A stretch of DNA of 64,000 nt from Mycolicibacterium xanthum (GCF_019710635.1 NZ_JAIFZS010000050.1:33816-97815), one strand, 5' to 3'. Positions 49,646 to 59,072 are shown, counted from the first letter of the stretch. A program made the numbers and translations. The notes: generated from the letters alone by a model not told the origin.

Positions 49646-51967
49646 TCAGTCCCGGGACAGCGCCGCGGCCGCCTCCTTCTCCATGTCGAGGTAGGACTCC
49701 TCGCTGACGTCGATCCCGACGCCGTAGACGGTGCCGCCGGTGAACGTGCCGGGGTTCTGGTAGTGCGCCGACACGTTGTCGCCGCTGTCGTAGCCGACGC
49801 AGAGACCGTCGCCGGACAGCGTGAACTTGCCCACCTGCGCCCGCATCGGGCCCTTGGCGGCCACCTTGTCGTCGACGAACAGCGTGGTGGTGCCGAGCGA
49901 TTCGCCGTAGTCGCCCGCGCTTTCGCGCACGAACTCCATTCCCAGCGTGTGCTTGCCGGGGGTCAGCTCCTCGGAGACGAACTCCTGCTCGGGTTTGATG
50001 CCGAGGAAGTTGTACACGTAGTGCAGTTTGCGGTCCTTGATGAACAGCGCGTGGCCGCCGAAGCGCGAGCCGTGCGCGAAGATCACCCCCTCGGCGTCCG
50101 CGGTGAGTTCGACGTCGGCGAGGAGCTTGTAGGAGCGGCCGCGGATGTTCACCGCCACCCCTTCGGGTATGGGTGCGGTGTCCGGGTAGTACACGTAGCG
50201 GTCGCGTGGCGGCTCCGCCTGGGGGCGCTCGGTGGTGAGCAGTTCGGTGGCCGAGCGGTCGTCGAGGGGCAGTACGAAGTTCTCGTCGGCCTCGGTGAAC
50301 CAGGTTTTGATCAGCGCCTGCAGTTTCTCGGGGTGCTGGTCGGCGAGGTTGTGCGCCTCGGCGCGGTCTTCGTCGACGTGGTAGAGCTCCCAGACGTCCC
50401 GGTCGAAGTGGCCGGCGCCGGACAGCGGGGCGTGCAGCGCGGCGGCCTTCCAGCCGTCCTCCCAGATTCCCCGGGTGCCGAGCATCGTGTAGTACTGCCG
50501 CTTCTTGGTGGTGGGAGCGGCGGAATCGTCGAAGCTGTACCGCATCGACACCCCGTTGAGCGGGTGCTGTTCGACGCCGCGGTAGGTGCCGGGCATGTCC
50601 AGGCCGATGACGTCGAGGATCGTCGCGACCACATCGGTGGCGTGGTGGTACTGCTGGCGGACCTCACCCCTGGCCTTGATGCCCGCGGGCCAGTGGATGA
50701 CCATCGGATCGCAGGTTCCGCCGGAGAACTGCGAGTACCGCTTGAACATCTGGAACGGGGTGGAGAACGCGACCGCCCATCCGGTGGGGTAGTGGTTGTA
50801 GGTGTCCGGGCTGCCGAGGGTCTCGAGGTACTGCATGTTCTCCGCCAGCTCGTCGGGGTAGCCGTTGAAGAACTTGTTCTCATTGACCGAGCCGTTCGGC
50901 GAGCCCTCGCCCGACGCGCCGTTGTCGGCGCAGTAGAAGACGATCGTGTTGTCCAGCTGGCCGGTCTGCTCGAGATAGTCGACGATGCGACCGACCTGGG
51001 CGTCGGTGTACTCGGAGAACCCGGCGTACACCTCGGCCATCCGCGCGAACAGCCGCTTCTCGTCGTCGTTGAGGCTGTCCCACGGCCGGACCGAATCCGC
51101 CTCCATGGCAACGTCATCGGGTAGCGGATTGAGCGGGGTCAGCTCGGTACCCTCGGGCAGCACACCCTTCTCGATCATCCGGGCCAGCACCCATTCCCGG
51201 TAGGCCTCGTAGCCGTCGTCGAACATGCCCTTGTACTTTTCGGCGTACTCGGTCGGGGAATGGTGCGGCGCATGGTTCGCACCCGGGCAGAACCAGAGGT
51301 ACCAGGGCTTGGACGGGTTGGTGGCCTGCTGGTCGCTCAGCATCCGCAGCGCCTGGTCGGCCAGGTCCTTGGACAGGTGATAGCCGTCCTCGGGGCTGTA
51401 CGGCTGCTCGATGAACCTGTTGTCCTCGACGAGATCGGGATACCAGTTGTTGGTCTCGCCGCCGAGGAACCCGTAGAACCGGTCGAAGCCCTTCTGCAAC
51501 GGCCACTCCGATCGGCTTCCGCCGCTGGCGACATCCTCCTCGGGCACGTTGTGGTTCTTGCCGATCCAGAAGGTGCTGTAGCCGTTGTCCTGCAGCACCT
51601 GCCCGATCGTCGCGCACTCGGCCGGCAGCCGGGCGGCAGCACCCGGGAATCCGTTGGAGGCCTCGGTGATCGCCGAGCAGCGGTTGACGTGATGGTTGCG
51701 CCCGGTCAGGAAGCAGGACCGGGTCGGTGAGCACAACGCGGTGGTGTGCCACTGCGTGTAGGTCAGGCCGTTGTCGGCCAGCCGTTGCATGACCGGCATC
51801 TCGATGCGCCCGCCGTACGGCGACCAGGCCGCCAGCCCGGTGTCGTCGTACAACACCACCAGCACGTTGGGGGCACCCTGCGGGGCCCGCTTGAGTTCGT
51901 AGGGGGTCCAGTCCGAGGTGGAGTCCCGGACGTCGAGTTCGATCTTGCCGTGAAAGTCCTCGTTCAT
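49646..51967 (-). CDS. Arylsulfatase (AtsD-like)
   Basis: 773 residues. The formylglycine motif CSPTR (Cys79), metal ligands in VVLYDDTG and HHVNRC, and FYCADNGASGEG are all present, so it should be an active type I sulfatase if a formylglycine-generating enzyme exists elsewhere. The C-terminal 200 residues form an extra beta domain, giving about the length of Mtb AtsD (787). AGGAGG lies 8 nt before ATG 51967. No signal peptide, so probably cytosolic, scavenging sulfate from sulfate esters. Exact substrate unknown. Confidence 0.9.
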   Translation of the reverse strand: MNEDFHGKIELDVRDSTSDWTPYELKRAPQGAPNVLVVLYDDTGLAAWSPYGGRIEMPVMQRLADNGLTYTQWHTTALCSPTRSCFLTGRNHHVNRCSAITEASNGFPGAAARLPAECATIGQVLQDNGYSTFWIGKNHNVPEEDVASGGSRSEWPLQKGFDRFYGFLGGETNNWYPDLVEDNRFIEQPYSPEDGYHLSKDLADQALRMLSDQQATNPSKPWYLWFCPGANHAPHHSPTEYAEKYKGMFDDGYEAYREWVLARMIEKGVLPEGTELTPLNPLPDDVAMEADSVRPWDSLNDDEKRLFARMAEVYAGFSEYTDAQVGRIVDYLEQTGQLDNTIVFYCADNGASGEGSPNGSVNENKFFNGYPDELAENMQYLETLGSPDTYNHYPTGWAVAFSTPFQMFKRYSQFSGGTCDPMVIHWPAGIKARGEVRQQYHHATDVVATILDVIGLDMPGTYRGVEQHPLNGVSMRYSFDDSAAPTTKKRQYYTMLGTRGIWEDGWKAAALHAPLSGAGHFDRDVWELYHVDEDRAEAHNLADQHPEKLQALIKTWFTEADENFVLPLDDRSATELLTTERPQAEPPRDRYVYYPDTAPIPEGVAVNIRGRSYKLLADVELTADAEGVIFAHGSRFGGHALFIKDRKLHYVYNFLGIKPEQEFVSEELTPGKHTLGMEFVRESAGDYGESLGTTTLFVDDKVAAKGPMRAQVGKFTLSGDGLCVGYDSGDNVSAHYQNPGTFTGGTVYGVGIDVSEESYLDMEKEAAAALSRD

Positions 51968-52088
51968 TCGTTCTTCCTCCTGCGACGCAAGCGGGAAGCG
52001 ACGTCGCTCGACCAATCCGGGCATGCCGCAACGATCCGGTCAAATCCACCGTAGGCGATTCCGGCCCGGCGGCGGAAGGGGTTGCGGC

Positions 52089-53177
52089 TCAATTGAAGGC
52101 GAGCCAGGCCGGCAGGGCGCGCTCGCGGGAGTCGCACAGCACGGCCATGGTGTCGCAGGACCCGCGCGGCGATCCCGCGCCCGCCCACATGCCGCCGGTG
52201 TCGCGGCGCAGCACGATCGCCGAGGACCCGCCGCCGTCCAGCAGCACCGCGGTGTCACTGCCCAGGCCGCGGAACAGATCCTGGATCTGGTCGGGCGTGT
52301 AGCTGCCGCCCTGGAAAACGTACATCTCGTCGCGGTCGCGGACGTAGGCCAGGGCGGTGCGCGCGGCGCTCGGGCCGGGGTCGTGCAGTTGGCCGGTGTC
52401 TCCGGGGGCCAGCAGCGGCAGTCCGGCGACGGCGACGAACCGGGTGCCCTTGTCGATCAGACCGGTGACCACCGGTGAGGCGGCGTCGTAGTCGTCGTCG
52501 CTCTTCGGTGCGACGACGAACGGCGCTCCCGCGACCGGCAGGACCATCGTGGACAGCGCGATCCAGTTCTCGTCACCGCCGGAGAGCCCCTGCTTGCCTG
52601 CGTAGGCCAGCGTGCCCGTCACCGCGGCGTTGGTGCGGCCCAGCCCACGGGTGTTGTCGACGTAGGCCCCCAGCGGCGAACTGCACCCGGTCGTCTTCCA
52701 CGATCCACCCTGCTGGCCGCGGACGTCGAAGAAGTTGGCATTGATCGCGATGGTCGGCGCACCGAGTGCCTGCCAGGCCTGGATCGGGGGGTAGGTCTCC
52801 GAGGCCTGCCACAGCCCCTCCCCGGTTCGCGCGCGCGGATCACGTTCGCAGCGGGCCTGATAACCGGTGTGCGAGTCGGCGAGCAGTCGGGGCGCCAGCC
52901 GCTGCGACGCGCCCTTGATGATCATCAGGCGCCCGCCGTTGTTCAGCTCGTACCAGTTGCCCGCCGCGTCGAGCATCGGTGCCGGGAATCCGCCGCCGAA
53001 GTTGTAGACGAGGTAGGAACCGCGGGTGTTGGCGATCGCCCCCGCGAGCAGTTCGCGGGCGCCGGCGGCCGCTGCGACCGGGGCTGCGGCGGTTGCAGCC
53101 ACCGTGCACACGAGGGCACTTGCCAGCGCCCGCACGCCCGGTGCAAGGCGCCGGACGTTTGCGGGGAAGGTCCACAC
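52089..53177 (-). CDS. Phosphodiester glycosidase (NAGPA) domain exported protein
   Basis: 362 residues from GTG 53177, which follows GGAGAGGAG. N-terminal signal peptide (about 1-42, ending APVAAAAG), then an NAGPA domain: IAINANFFDVRGQQGGSWK, VTGLIDKGTRFVAVAGLPLL, ARTALAYVRDRDEMYVF and VLLDGGGSSAIVLRRDTGG. The domain hydrolyses GlcNAc-1-phosphodiester-type bonds. It occupies the position of Mtb Rv0179c (LprO, 369 residues), but I see no canonical lipobox (only ALVC), so it may be secreted instead. Target polymer unknown. Confidence 0.8.
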   Translation of the reverse strand: MWTFPANVRRLAPGVRALASALVCTVAATAAAPVAAAAGARELLAGAIANTRGSYLVYNFGGGFPAPMLDAAGNWYELNNGGRLMIIKGASQRLAPRLLADSHTGYQARCERDPRARTGEGLWQASETYPPIQAWQALGAPTIAINANFFDVRGQQGGSWKTTGCSSPLGAYVDNTRGLGRTNAAVTGTLAYAGKQGLSGGDENWIALSTMVLPVAGAPFVVAPKSDDDYDAASPVVTGLIDKGTRFVAVAGLPLLAPGDTGQLHDPGPSAARTALAYVRDRDEMYVFQGGSYTPDQIQDLFRGLGSDTAVLLDGGGSSAIVLRRDTGGMWAGAGSPRGSCDTMAVLCDSRERALPAWLAFN

Positions 53178-53389
53178 CGGTGGCTCCTCTCCGGGTGGGG
53201 CGACGGTTGACGGCGGGCAAGTCAACAGTAATCCCAGCAGACACACTGTCAACTTTCGTCACATTCGTATCACTTCGCGATCTCGACCGGGTCGCTGTGC
53301 CGTTTGCTGATGTTCGCCCGCATCGGCCCGGTCACGGATGGTCACCGGTCGGAGCGCGAGGCCGTGCCGAAACCCGTGCCGTGGGCCGG

Positions 53390-54706
53390 CTACCCCGGCG
53401 CCAGCCGGTATATCGCATCGGCGGCGTCATCGGTGACGTAGACCGCGCCGTCCGGTCCGACCACGGCGGCGACGGGCCGGCCCCACCGGGAGCCGTCCTC
53501 GGCCTGGAATCCACCGATCAGGGTCTGCTGATCGCCCAGATCGCCGCCGCGCCAAGGGTAGAACGACACCTCGGGTGCCCGTGGCGGCTGCCGGTTCCAG
53601 GATCCGTGCACGCCCACCAGCGCGCCGTGGGCGTAGGGCGCCGGTAGTGCGCCGTCGACGAAACTCAGGCCGAGCGGCGCGGAGTGCGCGCCCATGCTCT
53701 GCTCGACCGGAGGCAGTGCGGCACAGTCCATCTCGGTGCCGTCGGGGTTGGTCTGCACATCTCGGACGAACGGCAGGTCGGTCGGCCCGCCGTCGGAGTT
53801 GCAGTACGGCCAGCCCAATTCGCGTCCCGGCGTCAACCGGGCCACCTGCTCGGGTGGATGGTCGTCGACGTAGTCGGGGATGACCTGTCCGTACGACGGG
53901 CCGGGTTCGGGAAAGGCGACGTTGTCGCGGCCGTTCACCGCTGTCCACAGCGCGCCGTCGGGCGCGACGGCCAGGCCGGTGCCGTTGCGCACCCCGGTGG
54001 CGAACACCTCGGCGGGCCCGCCGCCGGGCGGAACCCGCATGATCGTCGCCCGCGGCGGGTCGGCGACGCGGTCCGCTGCGGTGATGTTGCCCGTCGAGCC
54101 GATGGAGAAGTAGACAGCGCCGTCGGCGCCCACCGCCACGCTCTTGAGCGCGTGGGAGTAGGCACCGCGCAGTTCGGGGCTGCGGGCGTCGGGCAGCCCG
54201 GTCGCAACGGTGCGGTGGTTGGTCGCGCTGCCGTCGGCGTAGTCGTATGCGTCGATCTGATCGCTCTCGGCCACATAGAGTTTCGACCCGGCGAACGCCA
54301 ATCCGTGCGGTTGGTCGAGACCGTCGAGCAGCACCGATTGTTCGGGCGCGCCGCCGTCCGGCGCGGGTGAGAGACGCAGCACCCGGCCGTCGCGCGGGAC
54401 CGACACCAGCAGCCTGCCGTCCGGGGCCCAGGCCGCCAGTCGCGGGTGCGGGGTGCGCGCCCAGACCGACAGCGTCCACCCCGCCGGCACGACGGCCTGC
54501 CGCGGCTCGTCGAACGGTGCCGCGGCGAGATCGGGTGGCACCCCCACCGTGACGAAGTTCGACGGATCCGGGGCGGCCGGCGACGGTGCCGGTGCGGCCG
54601 GGGCGGTGCGGACGGGCGCTGCCGGAGGCTCCGCAGCGCAGCCGGCGATCAGCGCCGCTCCCAGCAGCATCGCACCGGTTCGCTTACGCCGCAGCAAGAC
54701 CGGCAT
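53390..54706 (-). CDS. Glucose/sorbosone dehydrogenase-like beta-propeller lipoprotein
   Basis: 438 residues. Lipobox LIAGC (Cys23) after a basic n-region, a Pro/Ala-rich linker to about 45, then a six-bladed propeller of the sorbosone dehydrogenase type (LDGLDQPHGLAFAGSKLYVA, RNGTGLAVAPDGALWTAVNG, HGSWNRQPPRAPEV). Homologues are PQQ-dependent sugar dehydrogenases, but cofactor residues cannot be confirmed by eye. Its ATG lies within the 3' end of the pirin gene (23-nt overlap). Confidence 0.82.
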   Translation of the reverse strand: MPVLLRRKRTGAMLLGAALIAGCAAEPPAAPVRTAPAAPAPSPAAPDPSNFVTVGVPPDLAAAPFDEPRQAVVPAGWTLSVWARTPHPRLAAWAPDGRLLVSVPRDGRVLRLSPAPDGGAPEQSVLLDGLDQPHGLAFAGSKLYVAESDQIDAYDYADGSATNHRTVATGLPDARSPELRGAYSHALKSVAVGADGAVYFSIGSTGNITAADRVADPPRATIMRVPPGGGPAEVFATGVRNGTGLAVAPDGALWTAVNGRDNVAFPEPGPSYGQVIPDYVDDHPPEQVARLTPGRELGWPYCNSDGGPTDLPFVRDVQTNPDGTEMDCAALPPVEQSMGAHSAPLGLSFVDGALPAPYAHGALVGVHGSWNRQPPRAPEVSFYPWRGGDLGDQQTLIGGFQAEDGSRWGRPVAAVVGPDGAVYVTDDAADAIYRLAPG

Positions 54707-55451
54707 GCATCTCCCAGACCAGGATCTCGGCCGGCTCGGCGGCGGTGACCCGCTGACCGCCCGACGCGGTGAAGCGCACCGCGTCACCCTCGTGTAGCGC
54801 GCCGGCCCCCTCGAGCGTCACCGCTCCCCTCGGCACGAACAGGTGCAGGTAGGGCGCCTCGGGCAGCTCGATGCTCTGCCCGGGCTGCAGACGGGCACCG
54901 TGCAACGCCGCGTAGCGGTTGCGAATGGTGATCGCGGCCTGGTCGCGGTGCTCGGGCATGCCGGACGCGATCGTCACCAGGTTGCCGCGCAACAGCTCGT
55001 CGTCGATCTCGAGTTGCTGATAACCCGGCGTGATCCCGGACTCGTCTGGCACCACCCACATCTGAACGAAATGCACGGGATCACTATGAGATTGCTCGCC
55101 GCTCAGCGTCCACGAGTCGTTCCTCTCGGAGTGCAGGATTCCGCGGCCCGCCGACATCCGTTGCGCCAGGCCGGGATAGATGACGCCGGAGTGGCCGGTG
55201 GAGTCCTGGTGCACCAGCGAGCCGCGCAGCACCCAGGTGACGATTTCCATGTCGCGGTGCGGGTGGGTGTCAAAACCCGTGCCCGGCTTGACGGTGTCGT
55301 CGTTGTTGACCAGCAGCAGACCGTGATGGGTGTTGTCCGGATCGTAGTGGCCGCCGAAGGAGAACGAGTGCCTGGAATCGAGCCAGGCGATCCGGGTCCG
55401 GGCGCGTTCGTCGGCGCGACGGATGTCGACGATGCTCTGGGGGCTGGTCAT
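54684..55451 (-). CDS. Pirin family protein (Rv0181c-like)
   Basis: 255 residues. Cupin metal ligands in FDTHPHRDMEIVTWVLRG and the later HSERND/HFVQMW; YhhW-type short pirin distinct from the 326-residue pirin at 12 kb. ATG 55451 has AGGAG 9 nt upstream. Divergent from a MarR gene; position equals Mtb Rv0181c. Related enzymes are quercetin dioxygenases or stress-linked regulators; MarR control is likely from the shared intergenic palindrome. Confidence 0.87.
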   Translation of the reverse strand: MTSPQSIVDIRRADERARTRIAWLDSRHSFSFGGHYDPDNTHHGLLLVNNDDTVKPGTGFDTHPHRDMEIVTWVLRGSLVHQDSTGHSGVIYPGLAQRMSAGRGILHSERNDSWTLSGEQSHSDPVHFVQMWVVPDESGITPGYQQLEIDDELLRGNLVTIASGMPEHRDQAAITIRNRYAALHGARLQPGQSIELPEAPYLHLFVPRGAVTLEGAGALHEGDAVRFTASGGQRVTAAEPAEILVWEMHAGLAAA

Positions 55452-55512
55452 GGCGATCACTCCTCGGAGGTCCTTGTCAGCCTAGGTGGCCGGCACTGCC
55501 CCGACAACCTGG

Positions 55513-55542
55513 ATGACACGTCATATATTCCGCCGATACGCT
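55513..55542 (+). promoter_or_regulatory. MarR operator candidate and -10 of the MarR gene
   Basis: ATGAC-AC-GTCAT (55513-55524), 5-bp arms, lies between the divergent pirin and MarR genes. TACGCT (55537-55542) ends 6 nt before GTG 55549, consistent with a leaderless mRNA. Confidence 0.45.
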
Positions 55543-55548
55543 GGGCGG

Positions 55549-56001
55549 GTGGAATGGCTCACCGACGAGCAGCAGCGGATCTGGCGTAACTACCTGGCGA
55601 TGACCGACCGGTTGCACGCCGCGCTGAACCGGCAGCTGCAGCAGGACTGCGAGCTCTCGCTGTCCGACTACGACGTGCTCGTCGCGCTCTCCGAGCGCGG
55701 ACCGCTGCGGATCAACGAGCTCGGTCAGCTGATCGGGTGGGAGCAGAGCAGGCTGTCGCACCAGTTGCGCCGGATGCGGGATCGTGGCCTGGTCGACCGG
55801 CAGGGGCACGAGGACGACCGCCGTGGGGCGGTTGTCGGGATCACCGCCGCGGGCCTGTCCGCGCTGCAGACCGCCGCACCGGGACACGTCGAGCTGGTCC
55901 GGGCCGTCGTGTTCGACGGACTGTCGGTGGCCGAGCAGCGGGCGTTCGGTGTCGTGGTGCAGACCGCGCTCGAACGGCTGGACCGAGGCGGCGGCGACTG
56001 A
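55549..56001 (+). CDS. MarR-family transcriptional regulator
   Basis: 150 residues. Winged helix with LSLSDYDVLVALSERG, INELGQLIGWEQSRLSHQLR (recognition helix) and the wing LVDRQGHEDDRRGAVVGITA. The GTG start is chosen because translation upstream crosses the promoter and the -10 is 6 nt away. It most likely regulates itself and the divergent pirin gene. Effector unknown, possibly phenolic. Confidence 0.85.
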   Translation: MEWLTDEQQRIWRNYLAMTDRLHAALNRQLQQDCELSLSDYDVLVALSERGPLRINELGQLIGWEQSRLSHQLRRMRDRGLVDRQGHEDDRRGAVVGITAAGLSALQTAAPGHVELVRAVVFDGLSVAEQRAFGVVVQTALERLDRGGGD

Positions 56002-56008
56002 CGGGTGC

Positions 56009-57001
56009 TCAGACCGTGTCGGGCAGGCCGAAATGGGTGAACAGGGTGGTGTCCATGAACGCCACCACGTGGCTGATGCCGCTGCTCCGGGTGTCGACCA
56101 CGTGCAGCTGGAACGCCTCGTGCCGGCCGGATTCGGGGTTGAACATGTACAGCGCCGCGGCGGGTTGGCCGTTGGCCGTCGTGGTGAGGAAGCGCATGTC
56201 GCCGGGTTTGTCCGCCGGGCAGTGTGTCTTCGACAGCGTGATGATGTCCGAGGGTCCGCGATACCAGCCGTCGAACGGCGGCATCTCCCACACCGCGTCG
56301 GCGGTGAACAGCTCCGCCAGCGCGTCGATGTCGTAGCTCTCGAACGCCGCGATGTACTTCGCGAGCAGGTCGGCCGCCTCGGGGGACTCCGGCGGGACCG
56401 GCTGGTCGTCGCGGCTGGGCTGCACCTCGTCGATCTGGGCCCGGGCCCGCTGCAGCAGGCTGTTGACGGCGGCGGGGGAGGCGCCGATCGCCTCCCCGAC
56501 CTCGGCGGCCTTCCACTGCAGCACCTCGCGCAGCACCAGGACCGCGCGTTGGCGGGGCGGCAGATGCTGCAGCGCCGCGATGAACGCCAGGCGCACCGAC
56601 TCGCGGGACTCGGCGATCACCGACGGATCCGACGGGTCCTCGCGCGGGGCGTCCGGCAGCGGCTCCAGCCAGGAGATCTCGTGGTGCTCGGCGATCTCGC
56701 CGGTGGGATCGGAGGCCGGGGCGCCCAGCCCGGTCGGCAGCGGCCTGCGCTTTCGGCCCTCCAGCGCGGTCAGGCAGGTGTTGGTGGCGATCCGGTACAG
56801 CCAGGTGCGCACCGACGACTTGCCCTCGAAGCCGCCGAACGACTTCCAGGCCCGCAGATAGGTTTCCTGGACCAGGTCCTCCGCGTCATGCAGCGAACCC
56901 GTCATCCGGTAGCAGTGCGCCAGCAGTTCCCGCCGGTACCGCTGTGCGTCGGCGAGAAAAGCATCCCCGGCACCGCTGTCGTCAAGCGCGGACACGGTCA
57001 C
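56009..57001 (-). CDS. sigG: ECF-type sigma factor SigG with SnoaL-like C-terminus
   Basis: 330 residues. Sigma region 2 (RRELLAHCYRMTGSLHDAED; TYLRAWKSFGGFEGKSSVRT) and region 4 (LPPRQRAVLVLREVLQWKAA, GASPAAVNSLLQRAR), then an NTF2/SnoaL domain from about 205 (IAAFESYDIDALAELFTADA), the ECF41/SigG-SigJ layout in which the C-terminal domain replaces an anti-sigma factor. Start GTG 57001 with -10 TAAGCT 7 nt upstream. Divergent from the lipase gene as Mtb Rv0182c/Rv0183. Confidence 0.9.
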   Translation of the reverse strand: MTVSALDDSGAGDAFLADAQRYRRELLAHCYRMTGSLHDAEDLVQETYLRAWKSFGGFEGKSSVRTWLYRIATNTCLTALEGRKRRPLPTGLGAPASDPTGEIAEHHEISWLEPLPDAPREDPSDPSVIAESRESVRLAFIAALQHLPPRQRAVLVLREVLQWKAAEVGEAIGASPAAVNSLLQRARAQIDEVQPSRDDQPVPPESPEAADLLAKYIAAFESYDIDALAELFTADAVWEMPPFDGWYRGPSDIITLSKTHCPADKPGDMRFLTTTANGQPAAALYMFNPESGRHEAFQLHVVDTRSSGISHVVAFMDTTLFTHFGLPDTV

Positions 57002-57008
57002 GGAATTC

Positions 57009-57014
57009 AGCTTA
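57009..57014 (-). promoter_or_regulatory. -10 box of sigG
   Basis: TAAGCT on the minus strand, exactly 7 nt before GTG 57001, fits a leaderless mycobacterial promoter. Confidence 0.45.
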
Positions 57015-57082
57015 CGCAGCGCGACCGACACGTCCCATGGCGTTTCGGCGGCGGGCGGTTCGGGTGCCGCGCCACCGCCCCG

Positions 57083-57088
57083 TAGTCT
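57083..57088 (+). promoter_or_regulatory. -10 box of the lipase gene
   Basis: TAGTCT, 7 nt before ATG 57096, in a region without a ribosome site; leaderless start expected. Confidence 0.45.
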
Positions 57089-57095
57089 CTCGGGA

Positions 57096-57947
57096 ATGGC
57101 CGTCACCCACAGCGAACGCAGTTTCGACGGAGTCGGTGGTGTCCGGATCGTCTATGACGTGTGGACCCCCGACGCGCAGGAATGTCCACAGCCCCGCGGC
57201 GTGGTGATCCTCGCTCACGGGTACGCCGAGCACGCCCGCCGCTACGACCACGTGGCGGCCCGGTTCGGTGCGGCGGGGCTGATCACCTACGCGCTCGACC
57301 ACCGCGGCCACGGCCGATCCGGCGGCAAGCGGGTGTACCTGCGCGACATCTCCGAGTACACCGCCGACTTCCACAAGTTGGTCGGCATCGCCACCGCCGA
57401 GCACCCGGAACTGCCCCGCATCGTGGTGGGGCACAGCATGGGCGGCGGCATCGTCTTCACCTACGGGGTGGAGCATCCCGACGACTACGCCGCGATGGTG
57501 CTGTCCGGGCCGGCTGTCGACGCTCAGGAGGCGGTCTCGCCGGTCTTGATGCTGATGGCCAAGGTGCTGGGCCGACTCGCCCCCGGACTGCCGGTGGAGG
57601 ACCTGCCCGCCGACGCGGTGTCACGCGACCCGGAGGTGGTCGCCGCCTACGAGAACGACCCGCTGGTCTACCACGGCAAGCTGCCCGCCGGCGTCGCCCG
57701 CGCGCTGATCGGTGTGGGCGAGTCGATGCCGCAGCGCGCGGCCGCCATCACCGCTCCGCTGCTGGTGGTGCACGGCGAGGCGGACCGGCTGATCCCGGTG
57801 CAGGGCAGCAGGCGACTGGTCGAGTGCGTGGGCTCCGACGATGTGCACCTCAAGGTGTATCCGGAGCTGTTTCACGAGGTGTTCAACGAACCCGAGCAGG
57901 GGCTGGTGCTCGACGACGTCACGGCGTGGATCGAGTCGAAGCTGTGA
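57096..57947 (+). CDS. Monoacylglycerol lipase (Rv0183-like)
   Basis: 283-residue alpha/beta hydrolase. Nucleophile Ser114 in VGHSMGGG, Asp in HGEADRLIP, His in ELFHEVFNE, and oxyanion HGYAEHARRY near 41. Mtb Rv0183 (279 residues) hydrolyses monoacylglycerols outside the cell membrane, and the neighbour genes match. No signal peptide. The stop overlaps the next GTG (GTGA), so the two are one operon. Confidence 0.92.
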   Translation: MAVTHSERSFDGVGGVRIVYDVWTPDAQECPQPRGVVILAHGYAEHARRYDHVAARFGAAGLITYALDHRGHGRSGGKRVYLRDISEYTADFHKLVGIATAEHPELPRIVVGHSMGGGIVFTYGVEHPDDYAAMVLSGPAVDAQEAVSPVLMLMAKVLGRLAPGLPVEDLPADAVSRDPEVVAAYENDPLVYHGKLPAGVARALIGVGESMPQRAAAITAPLLVVHGEADRLIPVQGSRRLVECVGSDDVHLKVYPELFHEVFNEPEQGLVLDDVTAWIESKL

Positions 57948-58960
57948 GGTGTCTTGTCGCACTGTTGCTTTCGCTGACGGTGCTGCTCGCGGCCGGGTGT
58001 TCCCCGGACAACGGCGACACCGACGGTGCGCAGTCCGGCTGGACCGACGAGGACGTGACGTTCGAGGCCGACGGCCTGACCCTGCACGGAACCTATCGCC
58101 ACCGCTCCGACGCCGGACCCGGCCCCGCTGCGCTGCTGATCTCGGAGAGCGGGAACACCGACCGCAACGGCGACAACCTCGTCGCCGGCCCCATCGGCAA
58201 CATGCGCCAACTGGCCGAGCTGCTGTCCGACCGCGGGGTCGCCAGCCTGCGCTACGACAAGGTGGGCACCGGTCAGACCGGACTCGGACCGTTCGAGAAG
58301 AACCCCGACGACGTGGTCAGCGCGGTGTACACGGCGGGTGCGAAGTCCGCGGTGCGGTTCCTGGCCCAGCGGCCCGAGACCGACCCGCAGCTGCTGTCGG
58401 TGTACGCGGTGGGCGAGGGCACCATCCATGCCGTGACGCTGGCCGGCGACACCTCGCCCGGCGCGCCGAAGGTGCACGCGCTGGGCCTGTTCCAGCCGCT
58501 GCCCGGCCGCTACCTCGACATCATCACCACCCGGGTCGAGGCCGACGGATCCCCCGAGACCGTGGCGGCGTGGCGGGCGGCCGTCGAGCAGGTGCGCACC
58601 GACGGGACCGTGCCCGACAAGCTGCCCGAAGGGCTCGGCGCGATCGTGAACCCGGGCAACGTCAAGGCCGTCATCGAGGCCGACAAGATCGATCCGCTCG
58701 CGCTGGCGGCCGCCGTCCCCGCCGGCACCCCGGTGCTGCTGACCTGTTCGGACTCCGACAACCAGGCCCGCTGCGATTCGGTGCAACCACTGGCCGACGC
58801 GCTGAAGCACACCGATCTGACGGAGGTGAAGCTCGAAGGCGTCAACCACGTGTTGCGCGACGACCCCACCGACAGCATCGCCAACTACGCCAAGCAGGAT
58901 CCGCTCTCGCCACAGCTGGTGAGTGCGCTCGACCAGTTCGTGCACAAGGTCGACTCCTGA
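57944..58960 (+). CDS. Alpha/beta-hydrolase-like lipoprotein
   Basis: 338 residues. Lipobox LLAAGC with Cys19. The core has LHGTYRHRSDAGPGPAALLI, ESGNTDRNGDN, VASLRYDKVGTGQTG and a late HVLRDDP His. At the position of the usual GxSxG nucleophile the sequence reads YAVGEGTIHA, with Glu in place of Ser, so ordinary hydrolysis is doubtful. Coupled to the lipase gene by GTGA. Confidence 0.78.
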   Translation: MRCLVALLLSLTVLLAAGCSPDNGDTDGAQSGWTDEDVTFEADGLTLHGTYRHRSDAGPGPAALLISESGNTDRNGDNLVAGPIGNMRQLAELLSDRGVASLRYDKVGTGQTGLGPFEKNPDDVVSAVYTAGAKSAVRFLAQRPETDPQLLSVYAVGEGTIHAVTLAGDTSPGAPKVHALGLFQPLPGRYLDIITTRVEADGSPETVAAWRAAVEQVRTDGTVPDKLPEGLGAIVNPGNVKAVIEADKIDPLALAAAVPAGTPVLLTCSDSDNQARCDSVQPLADALKHTDLTEVKLEGVNHVLRDDPTDSIANYAKQDPLSPQLVSALDQFVHKVDS

Positions 58961-59059
58961 CCCCAGGCCACCTGTGGATGAAAACCGGTGTGGGGATAGG
59001 GGATACTGAACTCGGTGAACACGTCATGAACGCGCCGAAGGACCGTCGTACCCGCTGCC

Positions 59060-59065
59060 TAGCCT
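59060..59065 (+). promoter_or_regulatory. -10 box of the DUF2786 gene
   Basis: TAGCCT, 7 nt before ATG 59073, no ribosome site between; leaderless start expected. Confidence 0.45.
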
Positions 59066-59072
59066 CGCGAGC

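Noticed and set aside
57161..58960. 599-codon frame seemingly joining lipase and lipoprotein genes
   Set aside because: Its last part is the lipoprotein frame, but the first part is an off-frame reading of the lipase; the GTG at 57944 is the proper start.
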